NCBI GenBank assembly: GCA_963656065.1
Contig: CAVKGV010000003.1
Span: forward strand, 141,847 to 205,846
Source of the DNA: Hallerella sp963656065
GTDB taxonomy: Bacteria; Fibrobacterota; Fibrobacteria; Fibrobacterales; Fibrobacteraceae
Reading direction: 5' to 3'
Length of the DNA: 64,000 bases
This document shows, piece after piece, positions 1 through 8,547 of the stretch. The first letter of the stretch is position 1. Each line of letters starts with the position of its first letter. The notes below the pieces were generated by a model. That model was not told the origin of the DNA. It worked only from the letters and a program-made list of their open reading frames with translations, and made no database searches. Both the position numbers and the translations under genes were made by a program.

Positions 1-139
1 ACTCGCTCGACGGAGCGATGCCGCGGAAAATATCGCCGGTCGAAAGATGCTTGAGAGCAGTCGTCGCCGCGAGCTTTGCACCGACAGTTCCCTTGCCGGA
101 ACCCGGAGCGCCAAAAATCAGAACAGCAGAAATCGCCAT
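1..139 (-). CDS. adk: adenylate kinase, 5' part only
   Basis: The first 46 codons of a minus-strand gene that runs off the left edge. The translation begins MAISAVLIFGAPGSGKGTVG, with the P-loop GAPGSGKGT, followed by LSTGDIFR, the adenylate kinase AMP-binding signature. The enzyme interconverts ATP plus AMP and two ADP in the cytosol. Only the N-terminus is visible, so length and lid type cannot be judged. It is divergent from the MFS gene that starts at 202. Confidence 0.85.
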   Translation of the reverse strand, partial: MAISAVLIFGAPGSGKGTVGAKLAATTALKHLSTGDIFRGIAPSSE

Positions 140-185
140 ATTGGAATCCTCTTGTGAAATTGATCCGCGTGAAATGTAGAAAAAA

Positions 186-196
186 TTCTATTTTCC
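186..196 (+). promoter_or_regulatory. TTCTAnnTTT promoter-like element before the MFS gene
   Basis: TTCTATTTTCC lies 5 nt before the ATG at 202 and no Shine-Dalgarno sequence is present. It matches the recurrent element seen before many first genes in this window and resembles the Bacteroidetes -7 box TAnnTTTG. Assignment as a promoter is inferred. Confidence 0.4.
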
Positions 197-201
197 GACC
201 C

Positions 202-1368
202 ATGGAAAAACTTTGGTCTAAAGCCTTCATTCTCGTCGGCGTAACAAACTTCCTCCTGTTTTTCGCCTTCTACGAACTTTTGCCGATTCTTCCGCTATAT
301 ATTTTTGAAAAATTTCACGCAGGAGCGACCGTTTCCGGCATCATCATTTCGCTCTACACCATCGGAGCCCTATTCTGCCGTCCGTTTGCCGGATTCCTCG
401 TCGATAGTTTTTCCCGAAAGCCGCTTTACTTTGTGATGTATTTTTTCTTCACGGCGATGTTCATCGGTTATGCGGCGGCAGGCGCACTCTTTGTCCTCGG
501 AATCGTCCGGCTTTTGCACGGGATTAGTTTCGGAATCGCAAGCACCGCTGGCAGCACCATCGCCATCGACGTTCTGCCTTCGAGCAGGCGGGGAGAAGGA
601 ATCGGATATTTCGGGGTCACGACGAACCTGGCTTTTGCCACAGGTCCCATGACGGGGATGTTCCTTTACGAATCACACGGAGCAAATCCTGTCATCGCGC
701 TTTCGCTTACTTTGTGCGTCATCGGATTACTTCTAATCCTTCCCATTCGAACAAAACTCAAGCCCATCAAAAAAGACGCCGCTCCGCTTTCCCTCGACCG
801 ATTTTTTCTCACCAAGGCAATTCCGCAGTTTCTGAACATGTTCTTCATCGGGTGCGCCTACGGACCGCTCACCAATTACGTTGCCCTGTATGCGAGGCAG
901 AACAATCTCTCAGGTTCCGGATACTTCTATGCGCTCATCGCCGTCGGACTTATTTCGTCGAGGCTTCTCACGGGAAAGCTCATCGACCGCGGTTACCTGA
1001 CGCGCCTCGTTTCCATCGGGCTTGTACTTGTTACCGCAGCATATTTCCTTTTCTCTCTACTTCCCAACCAAGCGATCTTTCTCCTGTCCGCATTTTTCAT
1101 CGGTTCAGGCCTAGGGCTCGTATTTCCCGGTTACCAGACGATGTGCGTGAACCTCGCAAGGCACGACCAGCGCGGCACGGCGACTAGCACCTATCTCACC
1201 GGCTGGGATTTAGGAATCGGAATAGGCATTCTTGTCTGCGGCCCTCTTGCCGAAGCGTTTTCATACGCAACGATGTTTTTCTGTTGCGCAGCACTCCTGC
1301 TCGTATCCGCCGTCTTCTTTGTCAAAAAGACCGCGCCGCATTACATCGCAAATAAACTGGAAGGATAA
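202..1368 (+). CDS. MFS transporter, drug/arabinose-efflux type
   Basis: A 388-residue inner-membrane protein with about 12 hydrophobic segments. The loop after TM2 reads GFLVDSFSRKPLY, matching the MFS motif A (GxxxDRxGRR), and the second half has the equivalent GKLIDRGYLTRL. The fold and length fit a proton-driven exporter of the major facilitator superfamily. Substrate cannot be told. The frame is open from 76, but the ATG at 202 begins directly before the first helix (MEKLWSKAFILVGVTNF) and follows a promoter-like element, so the longer version is unlikely. It is a single gene, followed 50 bp later by pheS in the same direction. Confidence 0.8.
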   Translation: MEKLWSKAFILVGVTNFLLFFAFYELLPILPLYIFEKFHAGATVSGIIISLYTIGALFCRPFAGFLVDSFSRKPLYFVMYFFFTAMFIGYAAAGALFVLGIVRLLHGISFGIASTAGSTIAIDVLPSSRRGEGIGYFGVTTNLAFATGPMTGMFLYESHGANPVIALSLTLCVIGLLLILPIRTKLKPIKKDAAPLSLDRFFLTKAIPQFLNMFFIGCAYGPLTNYVALYARQNNLSGSGYFYALIAVGLISSRLLTGKLIDRGYLTRLVSIGLVLVTAAYFLFSLLPNQAIFLLSAFFIGSGLGLVFPGYQTMCVNLARHDQRGTATSTYLTGWDLGIGIGILVCGPLAEAFSYATMFFCCAALLLVSAVFFVKKTAPHYIANKLEG

Positions 1369-1400
1369 AATCCGCACTTTCTGGAATCCAAGCATAAATT

Positions 1401-1411
1401 TTCTATTTTTG
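1401..1411 (+). promoter_or_regulatory. TTCTAnnTTTG promoter-like element before pheS
   Basis: TTCTATTTTTG ends 7 nt before the pheS ATG at 1419, with no purine-rich ribosome binding site in between. If it acts like the Bacteroidetes -7 box, the transcript would begin at or within a few bases of the start codon. Confidence 0.45.
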
Positions 1412-1418
1412 AAATGTT

Positions 1419-2441
1419 ATGAACGAAAAACTTTCCCAAATGCGCGAGGCCTTTGAAACGGAACTCGCCGAAACAAAGCTCAATGTCAAGGAAGCCGTCG
1501 AAGCGCTCCGCGTCAAATGGCTCGGAAAAAAAGGCCAAATCACCGGTCTCATGAAGCAGATGGCGAACCTCTCCGCCGAAGAGCGTCCCTCTTTTGGAAA
1601 GCTCGTCAATGAACTGAAACAGAGCGTTTCCGAAAAAATCGACAAGGCGCTCGAAGAAGCGAAAAAGAAGGCTCTCGAAGCGGAACTCGAAAAAGGCTGG
1701 ACGGATATCAGCCTTCCGGGAAACGGAATTCCTGCCGGTTCCACGCATCCGGTCTATGACGTTCGCGAAGAAATCATCGACTTCTTTTCGCAAATGGGAT
1801 TCGCCGTCGATTCGGGAAAGGATATCGAAACGGATTGGTATAACTTCGAAGCGCTCAACACGCCGCCCGACCACCCGAGCCGCGACATGCAGGATACGTT
1901 CTACCTGGGCGACAAGGTGATGCTTCGCACGCAAACTTCCGACACGCAGATCCACTACATGGAAACGCACAAGCCGCCTTTCCGGATGATTGCGCCGGGA
2001 CACGTTTTCCGCGTCGATAACGATGCGACGCACGCTCCGATGTTCCAGCAGTGCGAAGGCCTGGTCGTCGATGAAACGATTACCTTTGCGCAACTTAAGG
2101 GCGTTCTCCAGATTTTCATGAACAAGCTTTTCGGCGAAGGCGTGAAAACGCGTTTCCGCCCGAGCTTCTTCCCGTTCACGGAACCTTCCGCGGAAATGGA
2201 CGTGAGCTGCGTCTTCTGCGGAGGCAAGGGCTGCAAACGCTGCAAGGGAACGGGCTGGATGGAAATCGGCGGTTGCGGGTCTGTCGATCCGAACGTTTTC
2301 AAGAACTGCGGCATCGATCCCGAAAAGTACACGGGTTTTGCGTTCGGTTTCGGACTAGACCGCATCGCGATGCTCCGCCACGAAATTCCGGAAATCGGGC
2401 TTCTGACGTCAAACGACCAGAGGTTCCTGAACCAGTTCTAA
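1419..2441 (+). CDS. pheS: phenylalanine--tRNA ligase alpha subunit
   Basis: A 340-residue cytosolic protein, the usual length for bacterial PheS. The N-terminal 85 residues form the charged coiled-coil tRNA-binding arm. The class II catalytic core follows: motif 2 region FRMIAPGHVFRVDNDATHAPMF, the FTEPSAEMDV strand, and motif 3 near the end, FGFGLDRIAML. It charges tRNA-Phe together with PheT, but pheT is not adjacent, which differs from the common pheST operon. A CxxC-x4-CxxC-like cluster (CVFCGGKGCKRCKGTGW, about residues 267-283) lies between the conserved strands, as in many PheS. The next feature is a hairpin terminator. Confidence 0.95.
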   Translation: MNEKLSQMREAFETELAETKLNVKEAVEALRVKWLGKKGQITGLMKQMANLSAEERPSFGKLVNELKQSVSEKIDKALEEAKKKALEAELEKGWTDISLPGNGIPAGSTHPVYDVREEIIDFFSQMGFAVDSGKDIETDWYNFEALNTPPDHPSRDMQDTFYLGDKVMLRTQTSDTQIHYMETHKPPFRMIAPGHVFRVDNDATHAPMFQQCEGLVVDETITFAQLKGVLQIFMNKLFGEGVKTRFRPSFFPFTEPSAEMDVSCVFCGGKGCKRCKGTGWMEIGGCGSVDPNVFKNCGIDPEKYTGFAFGFGLDRIAMLRHEIPEIGLLTSNDQRFLNQF

Positions 2442-2465
2442 GAGCGGATTTTAAAATTCAAAGAA

Positions 2466-2491
2466 GTCCTCCCGAAGGGGAGGACTGTTTT
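2466..2491. terminator. hairpin terminator between convergent pheS and the esterase gene
   Basis: AGTCCTCC and GGAGGACT pair around a CGAAGG-type loop and are followed by GTTTTG on the plus strand. The hairpin lies between two convergent genes (ends at 2441 and 2520) and may serve both. Confidence 0.6.
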
Positions 2492-2519
2492 GTCAAAGAG
2501 AGAAAACTTTTTACCGGGC

Positions 2520-3956
2520 CTAAAACTGCGTGATAAAGTCCCAAGTCGCTTGCGGGACCCAACTCTCGCTTGCCCCCTGATCCTTATGATTCCAAATATG
2601 CCCGCCATCCTGCGTACACCAGCGTACAGGGAAACGCTGGTCAACCGTTTTATAGTCATAGCACAGATGAATCCCTGACCCACGAACCGCCTCCTCGGCA
2701 GATTCCTGCAAGGCCGCGCCATTTTCCGAATTGTGCTCCAGAATGATATCGCGGGCATGCCGTCCCATTTCAGGGGTGCAAAGTCCATCGTCAAAGCCCA
2801 AGACTCCCATCCAGGCAATCGGTTCCCCTGTATGCTGCGGAAGCCAAATGTTTCGCTCGGCGGTTTCATAGACAGCAACTCCGCGGATCCACTTCTGGTG
2901 ATTCCACGAAAGCCCGTTCGTAAACATGGAACCGTAGCTAAAGCCCGTTGAAAAGACGCGCGAAGAATCGATGCAAAGATTTTCTTCCAAATCCGCCAAG
3001 AGTTCATCGAACAGCGTATAATCGTCTTGAGCCCACGGGGCCTGGTTTCCGTTCCCTTCGGGTGCGACAAAAATCGTCGTTTTTTCGGTATCCAACGGTT
3101 TTAATCCATAATAGCCTTCCTGCTGGACGCCTCCCGCCCAACCGCCCATGCAATGCATTCCAAAGACCAAACGGTAAGGCTTGCCGTTATCGTAATCATC
3201 CGGGATGTCTATGCGAATCGTGCGCGTTCCCTTGCTCCACGTAAAGTCATAGCTTCCCGATTTCACCCGATTCCAACTCTTTCCGCATCCTCTCGTAGGA
3301 ACCGGAGCGTTGCCTTTTGCCCAGCCAAAAGCATATTGCTGTTCCTTCTTGTACAAAGTCAAAGTCAGGTTCGTATCCAGGTTTGGCAAGGCGACCGTCA
3401 ATGTTTCGTACGATTCCGCGGATATCCGCAGCGAATCCAGCAAAAAAAGTTCTTTTTTTAATGTGCGCGTTCCACCGATTTCGTCACCGCCAAAAGTTTT
3501 CCCGGAAAGGTTTTCCCCCGTTGAAATGGAGAACACTTCCCGATGATTTCCTGTCTGAAAGCTCCCCACGTATCTTCCCCGCGACGAAAATTTTTGAAAA
3601 TCCAGACGATGTTCCCCGAAGCCACGCCGGATTTCCGAAAAGACTTCATTTCCCACCAAATCAAAGATTTTCACCTGAAAAGGCTGCGAAGTATTCATAA
3701 AGACGGCAAAGATCCCGTTTTGAAACGACCAGGATTGCACACCGGCCTTCTGTTTTTGAAGAGACGTCTCGTCTTCCCGGATTAAAAATTCACCATTCGC
3801 ATCGGTCACAGTTTCCTTGTTTTTCGACATCAACAAGACATCTGCGCCCGTTATAGGATTTCCACTTTCATCTAGGACTTTTCCCTGCAACTGGTAGGAA
3901 TAGGATAGCGAGCAGAGCGCCAATACGCAGAAACCGGCAACGGACAATATTTTCAT
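2520..3956 (-). CDS. secreted CE1-type esterase (feruloyl/acetyl xylan esterase or PHB-depolymerase-like)
   Basis: A 478-residue protein with a signal peptide (MKILSVAGFCVLALCSLSYSY). Next is a carboxypeptidase-regulatory-like beta sandwich (GKVLDESGNPITGADVLL, TDANGEFLI), apparently split by a module of about 110 residues (FQVKIFDLVGNEVF, GRYVGSFQTGNH) that resembles T9SS C-terminal sorting domains. From about residue 235 is an alpha/beta-hydrolase domain with nucleophile elbow TGFSYGSM, oxyanion region FGMHCMGGWAGG and a late His in DGGHIW. The fold fits LpqC/CE1 esterases that cut ester side chains from xylan. The start at 3956 has AGGAG five bases upstream. Exact substrate is unknown. Confidence 0.75.
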   Translation of the reverse strand: MKILSVAGFCVLALCSLSYSYQLQGKVLDESGNPITGADVLLMSKNKETVTDANGEFLIREDETSLQKQKAGVQSWSFQNGIFAVFMNTSQPFQVKIFDLVGNEVFSEIRRGFGEHRLDFQKFSSRGRYVGSFQTGNHREVFSISTGENLSGKTFGGDEIGGTRTLKKELFLLDSLRISAESYETLTVALPNLDTNLTLTLYKKEQQYAFGWAKGNAPVPTRGCGKSWNRVKSGSYDFTWSKGTRTIRIDIPDDYDNGKPYRLVFGMHCMGGWAGGVQQEGYYGLKPLDTEKTTIFVAPEGNGNQAPWAQDDYTLFDELLADLEENLCIDSSRVFSTGFSYGSMFTNGLSWNHQKWIRGVAVYETAERNIWLPQHTGEPIAWMGVLGFDDGLCTPEMGRHARDIILEHNSENGAALQESAEEAVRGSGIHLCYDYKTVDQRFPVRWCTQDGGHIWNHKDQGASESWVPQATWDFITQF

Positions 3957-4072
3957 ATACTCCTCATGGATAATGCTAAAAATTAAAATATCTTCCCATA
4001 TTCCAAAGGAAAAAATAATTTTCCCATTTACCGTGGACAATCTATCCACGGCAATGGCAGAGCCATCCGCAT

Positions 4073-4104
4073 AAAAAACCGACCCGCCGATAAACGACGG
4101 GCCG
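4073..4104 (-). terminator. terminator of the guanidine/urea operon
   Basis: On the minus strand CGGCCCGTCG pairs with CGGCGGGTCGG (with G-U pairs) around TTTAT and is followed by TTTTTT. It lies 24 bp beyond the carboxylase stop codon. Confidence 0.7.
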
Positions 4105-4127
4105 TTTTCCTGAAGACTGGAGATTCT

Positions 4128-7100
4128 TCAAGCGCTCTTGACCGCGAACAGGCACTGTCCGGAGCGGACTTCCGTCGCGGGTTTCGCAAAGATTTGCGTC
4201 ACCACAAAATCTTCGTCGGCGACAACAGGAATTTCCGTTTTCATGCTTTCGAGGACAGCCAACGTTTCGCCGGCCTTCACCTTACACCCGACCTTATCCA
4301 CGGTCAACTTCCAGAGGCTTCCCGAAACCGGGGAATAAACGCCTTCCTCGCCCTCGGCAAGGGTTGCTTCGAGAACCGGAGCGGATGCCGTACTGTGGCT
4401 TTCAAACGTAAACTGCCCGGTCGCAATCCAGCGTTCCTTTTCCTCTTCAAACGCCTTTTTGCGCCTGGATTCAAAGGCTTCGATGGATTCCGCATTTTCG
4501 GCGAGGAACTTTTCATATTCCAGGATGTCAAACGAACTTTCCTCGATCTTTACGTGGAACTTTCCCGCGATGAAATCCTTGCGCATCTGCAGCAGTTCGT
4601 CTGCACCCACTTCGTAAAAGCGAATCCGGTCAAAGAAACGCAGCAGATACGGAAGCGAGAAATCGCTCGTCTGTTTAAAACGATTCCACATCTGCACGGT
4701 CCTTCCCACGAACTGGTATCCGCCGGGGCCTTCCATGCCATAGACGCACATATAGGCTCCGCCGATTCCGACGGCATTTTCAGGCGTCCAGGTTCTCGCC
4801 GGGTTGTACTTTGTCGTCACCAGGCGATGCCTCGGGTCAAGAGGCGTCGCTACAGGCGCTCCCAGATAGACGTCGCCAAGTCCCATCACCAGATAGTCCG
4901 CGTCAAAGACAATCCTTTTTACATCTTCCACGGAATCCAGGCCGTTTACGCGGCGGATGAATTCGATATTGTTTGGTGTGCACCACGGAGCGCCCGGGCG
5001 AACCGTCGTCACATACTTCTGGATAGCAATGCGCGTTTGCGGATCATCCCACGAAAGCGGCAGATAGACTGTCCGGGTAGCGACTTTCGTCATTTTATTT
5101 TTCTTCAAATGCTCCGAAAGATCGGCGAGCTTCCGCAACATTTCCCATTGCCGAATTTTCCGAATGTCGTAGTGAATTTGTATGGAACGGATTCCGGGCG
5201 TCACATCGATAACGAATTCTTTCAGCTGTTCCTTCACCGCGAGCATCCAGGCATGCGCCGTAAAGCGAAGCCGCAAGTCAATTCGGTTCGGTCCAAATTC
5301 CAAAAGGACATAATCATCACCATCAGCGCGGACAACGACATGTTCCATTTCATTTTCCGCATGGAACTCCGCGACAATTGGTGTCGTCAGCGGAGAAGCT
5401 TCCAATTCCGGAATTTCCAAAGAAGCCTCTACCGGATTTTGCAGGTTCGCTTCGCGCGCCAAACGGATTTCTTCGGCTTTTTGCGCGGAAATCGGGATGA
5501 ACTTGACTTTGTCACCGCTGCGAAGCTCGCCCATTTTCCACAGTTCCGCAGAAACGATCGTCACCGGGCAAGCGAAACCGCCAAGGCTCGGCCCGTCAAC
5601 GCCCAAGATAATCGGCATGTCTCCCGTAAAGTCAACCGTTCCGACAGCATACGCATTATCGTGAAGATTTGAAGGGTGAAGTCCCGCCTCGCCGCCATCG
5701 GGACGTGCCCATTTCGGTTGCGGTCCCACAAGACGTATTCCCGTCCGCGAAGAATTATAGTGGACTTCCCAGGTTGCGGCAAAGAACTCGTCGATGTCAT
5801 TTTTTGTCAGATAATCTGGAGCGCCGTGCGGGCCGTACATTACACCGATCTTCCACTCGGAAGACATTTTTGGAAGAGCCTTTTCCGACGGAACAAGCGG
5901 TTCACCCAAAACCGAATTTCCGATATGCAGAATATCGCCCGCCGAAAGCGCACGTCCACCGTGGCCACCAAAGCCGCCGAGCGTAAAAGTCGATTTGCTT
6001 CCCAGGTAATCAGGGACATCGATTCCCCCGCGAACGGCGAGATAGGCGCGCTGTCCAAGCTTTGTGAGTCCGAACTTGAGAACATCGCCATCCTTCACAT
6101 TGACCGGAACATTCTTCGGGCAAGGTTCCCCGTTCAGCTTCGCCGGAAAATCCCCTCCCGTCCATGCGACAACAGCATCCGTGTGGAAGCAGAGCGAACA
6201 GCCGGAAAGCGTCATTTCGATACCCGCCGCATCGTCCGCATTTCCGACAATTTTATTCGCCAAGCGGAAACTGTAATTATCCATCGGGCCGGAAGGAGGA
6301 ATCCCGACATCCCAAAGATTCAAGCGTCCCGGATAGTCCTGGACAGTCGTCTGCAAACCGGGAGCGAGGATTTCAAATGTCCGATTTTTATAGCGGTAGT
6401 CATTTAAGATCCAAGTCGAAACGTTTCCCGAGACAAAGGCGGGCATTTCAAGCACATCCTGCAAGAGTTTGATGTTCGTTTCAAACCCGCAAAGGCGAAC
6501 TTTTGCCAGAGCGACTTTCGCCTTTTCGATATTTTCCGTCCGATCGTTTCCGGCGACAATAACTTTCGCAAGCAGCGGATCGTAAAAGGCGCTGACTTCC
6601 GTTCCGCGCGAGACCCAGGTATCGACCCGGACATCCTTCGGGAACTCAGCTTCCGTCAAAAGGCCGCTCGACGGACGGTAATTTTTCCCCGGGTCTTCCG
6701 CATAGACGCGAAACTCCATCGCATGACCTTTCGGTGTAAACGTCGCTCCGATTTCAAACGGGCGAATCCCCGCGGCAAGTTCAATCATCCAACGCACAAG
6801 ATCCACGCCGAAGACGGTTTCCGTTACGCCGTGCTCCACTTGCAAGCGCGTATTTACTTCCAAAAAGTAGAATTTGTCCTCTTTGGCATCGTAGATAAAC
6901 TCCACTGTTCCCGCAGAGCGATATTTGACCCCCTGCACAAGGCGCAAGGCGGCGGCATGCAATTCTTGCCGAGTTTTTTCGGGAAGATTCGGAGCCGGAG
7001 TTTCTTCGACAACCTTTTGGTTGCGGCGTTGCACCGAGCAGTCTCGTTCACCAAGAACCACTGCGTTTCCTTCGCCGTCGCCAAAGATCTGCACTTCGAC

Positions 7101-7721
7101 ATGGCGACCACGTTCCACATACTTTTCGACAAAAAGTCCGGCATTTTTAAAGTTGTTTTCACTGAGCCGTTTGATGCGATCATAACTTTCAAGAAGTTCC
7201 TTTTCGCTGTGGCAAACGGTCATTCCGATTCCGCCGCCGCCAGCGGTACTTTTTAACATAACGGGATAGCCGATTTTTTCCGCAGAACCTACGGCTTCTT
7301 CGACATTTTGCAAAAGGCCCGTTCCGGGAACAAGCGGCACACCGAATTCCTTGGCGAGTTCCTTGCTGCGATGTTTTAGTCCAAATTCCGTCAGCTGCGT
7401 TGGCGTCGGACCGATAAAGGCTACTCCGTTCTGCTCCAACGTTTTCGCGAATTCGGCGTTTTCGCTCAAAAAACCATATCCCGGATGGACCGCTTCCGCA
7501 CCGGTCTTCTTGATGGCAGCCAAGATCGCATCCACATTGAGATAGCTCTCCTTCGCAGCGGCAGGTCCAATCCGGACCGCTTCATCAGCCATCAGGACAT
7601 GCGCAGCGCTTTCATCCGGATCCGAATAGACTGCAACCGACTTGACGCCCATTTCCTTTAGCGAACGAATCACCCGACAGGCAATTTCGCCGCGATTGGC
7701 AATCAGCACTTTCTGAAACAT
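4128..7721 (-). CDS. biotin-dependent urea/guanidine carboxylase
   Basis: A 1197-residue multidomain enzyme. Residues about 1-450 are biotin carboxylase (FQKVLIANRGEIACRVIRS, Gly-rich AGGGGIGMT, EVNTRLQVEH). About 460-770 is a KipA/AHS2-like carboxyltransferase half (QTTVQDYPGRLNLWDVGIPPSGPMDN). About 820-1050 is the KipI/AHS1-like half. A C-terminal biotinyl domain carries the acceptor Lys in LESMKTE. It makes allophanate from urea or carboxyguanidine from guanidine, using ATP and bicarbonate. The neighbouring DUF1989 genes and allophanate hydrolase favour guanidine as substrate, by analogy with characterised clusters. It is the last gene of its operon. The start at 7721 is preferred over one at 7742 because homologues begin at FQKVLIANRGE. 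Confidence 0.9.
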   Translation of the reverse strand: MFQKVLIANRGEIACRVIRSLKEMGVKSVAVYSDPDESAAHVLMADEAVRIGPAAAKESYLNVDAILAAIKKTGAEAVHPGYGFLSENAEFAKTLEQNGVAFIGPTPTQLTEFGLKHRSKELAKEFGVPLVPGTGLLQNVEEAVGSAEKIGYPVMLKSTAGGGGIGMTVCHSEKELLESYDRIKRLSENNFKNAGLFVEKYVERGRHVEVQIFGDGEGNAVVLGERDCSVQRRNQKVVEETPAPNLPEKTRQELHAAALRLVQGVKYRSAGTVEFIYDAKEDKFYFLEVNTRLQVEHGVTETVFGVDLVRWMIELAAGIRPFEIGATFTPKGHAMEFRVYAEDPGKNYRPSSGLLTEAEFPKDVRVDTWVSRGTEVSAFYDPLLAKVIVAGNDRTENIEKAKVALAKVRLCGFETNIKLLQDVLEMPAFVSGNVSTWILNDYRYKNRTFEILAPGLQTTVQDYPGRLNLWDVGIPPSGPMDNYSFRLANKIVGNADDAAGIEMTLSGCSLCFHTDAVVAWTGGDFPAKLNGEPCPKNVPVNVKDGDVLKFGLTKLGQRAYLAVRGGIDVPDYLGSKSTFTLGGFGGHGGRALSAGDILHIGNSVLGEPLVPSEKALPKMSSEWKIGVMYGPHGAPDYLTKNDIDEFFAATWEVHYNSSRTGIRLVGPQPKWARPDGGEAGLHPSNLHDNAYAVGTVDFTGDMPIILGVDGPSLGGFACPVTIVSAELWKMGELRSGDKVKFIPISAQKAEEIRLAREANLQNPVEASLEIPELEASPLTTPIVAEFHAENEMEHVVVRADGDDYVLLEFGPNRIDLRLRFTAHAWMLAVKEQLKEFVIDVTPGIRSIQIHYDIRKIRQWEMLRKLADLSEHLKKNKMTKVATRTVYLPLSWDDPQTRIAIQKYVTTVRPGAPWCTPNNIEFIRRVNGLDSVEDVKRIVFDADYLVMGLGDVYLGAPVATPLDPRHRLVTTKYNPARTWTPENAVGIGGAYMCVYGMEGPGGYQFVGRTVQMWNRFKQTSDFSLPYLLRFFDRIRFYEVGADELLQMRKDFIAGKFHVKIEESSFDILEYEKFLAENAESIEAFESRRKKAFEEEKERWIATGQFTFESHSTASAPVLEATLAEGEEGVYSPVSGSLWKLTVDKVGCKVKAGETLAVLESMKTEIPVVADEDFVVTQIFAKPATEVRSGQCLFAVKSA

Positions 7722-7722
7722 A

Positions 7723-8547
7723 TTACTTTCTCCAGTTTTCAAGAATATGTGTTAAAGTTCCATTTTCATTTTCGAGTTCATGAAGAATCGTAAAATGGTT
7801 CTTATTTTCAAGAAGTTCGAAAGATCCCGGGATTTTTTCCTCTGCACGGAGCAAGGCAAATGACAGACTTTGTCGCTGAAGTTCGGGAAGTTCCTCTTCG
7901 CCGCACGCAATCGCCATCGGCTTTCGGACACACGGAATCCGCAACGGGCTCAAGCGCAGAACGTCTTCTTCGGAAAGATTCAGCGCCAGATTCAAGTAAC
8001 ATTTGGAAATCGGTTCCAAATCATAGATTCCGCTAATCGCAAGTGCTCCGACGACACAGGGTTCCGCAAGCATCATCGCGCACAAATGGCCTCCCGCGGA
8101 CCATCCAGAAACAATCACTTTCCGAGAATTTGCCTGAAATTTTTCGGAATAGGCGCAGATACTTTTTAACGCCATCCGAACCTCGCTTACGATTTCATAT
8201 AAATTAAATTCCGGTGCAAGCGTATAGCCTACAGATGCCACGTGAAAGCCCAAGGAAAGCGGTCCTCTTGACAAGAAGCGAAACGTATTCTTGTGACGCA
8301 TCTGCCAATAACCGCCATGAATGAACACGAATATACCTTCCCCGGGATTTCCAGGAAAATAGTCAAACTTCTCGCGAGGCCTTATTCCATAGGGAATGTC
8401 CATCGTCTTTGAAAATTCACGTGCCATTTTTTGACTGCGAATTTCAAAGCCTTCGAGAATATCCGCGCTATCCTTTACCGCATGCGTGTTATCGTAAGCG
8501 GCGTCCAAGGCTTTTTTCGTAAAGCATCTGTAAACAGGATCATTCAT
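7723..8547 (-). CDS. alpha/beta hydrolase, arylformamidase-like
   Basis: A 274-residue protein without a signal peptide, so probably cytosolic. It has the HGGYW oxyanion motif (FVFIHGGYWQMRHK), nucleophile elbow GWSAGGHLC and a late His (NKNHFTILHE), the pattern of kynurenine formamidase and the BD-FAE family. Its ATG overlaps the stop of the upstream DUF1989 gene by 8 nt, and its stop lies 1 nt before the carboxylase start, so it is translationally coupled inside the operon. Family members cut N-formyl or ester bonds. A role such as releasing guanidine or urea from a substituted precursor is only inference. I do not know this gene as a standard member of guanidine carboxylase clusters. Confidence 0.75.
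   Translation of the reverse strand: MNDPVYRCFTKKALDAAYDNTHAVKDSADILEGFEIRSQKMAREFSKTMDIPYGIRPREKFDYFPGNPGEGIFVFIHGGYWQMRHKNTFRFLSRGPLSLGFHVASVGYTLAPEFNLYEIVSEVRMALKSICAYSEKFQANSRKVIVSGWSAGGHLCAMMLAEPCVVGALAISGIYDLEPISKCYLNLALNLSEEDVLRLSPLRIPCVRKPMAIACGEEELPELQRQSLSFALLRAEEKIPGSFELLENKNHFTILHELENENGTLTHILENWRK

Noticed and set aside
4194..5672. 492-codon plus-strand open frame across the carboxylase
   Set aside because: Antisense to well-conserved carboxylase domains.
4128..7721. Pyruvate or acetyl-CoA carboxylase
   Set aside because: The KipA/KipI-like carboxyltransferase halves and 1197-residue length are specific to urea/guanidine carboxylase.
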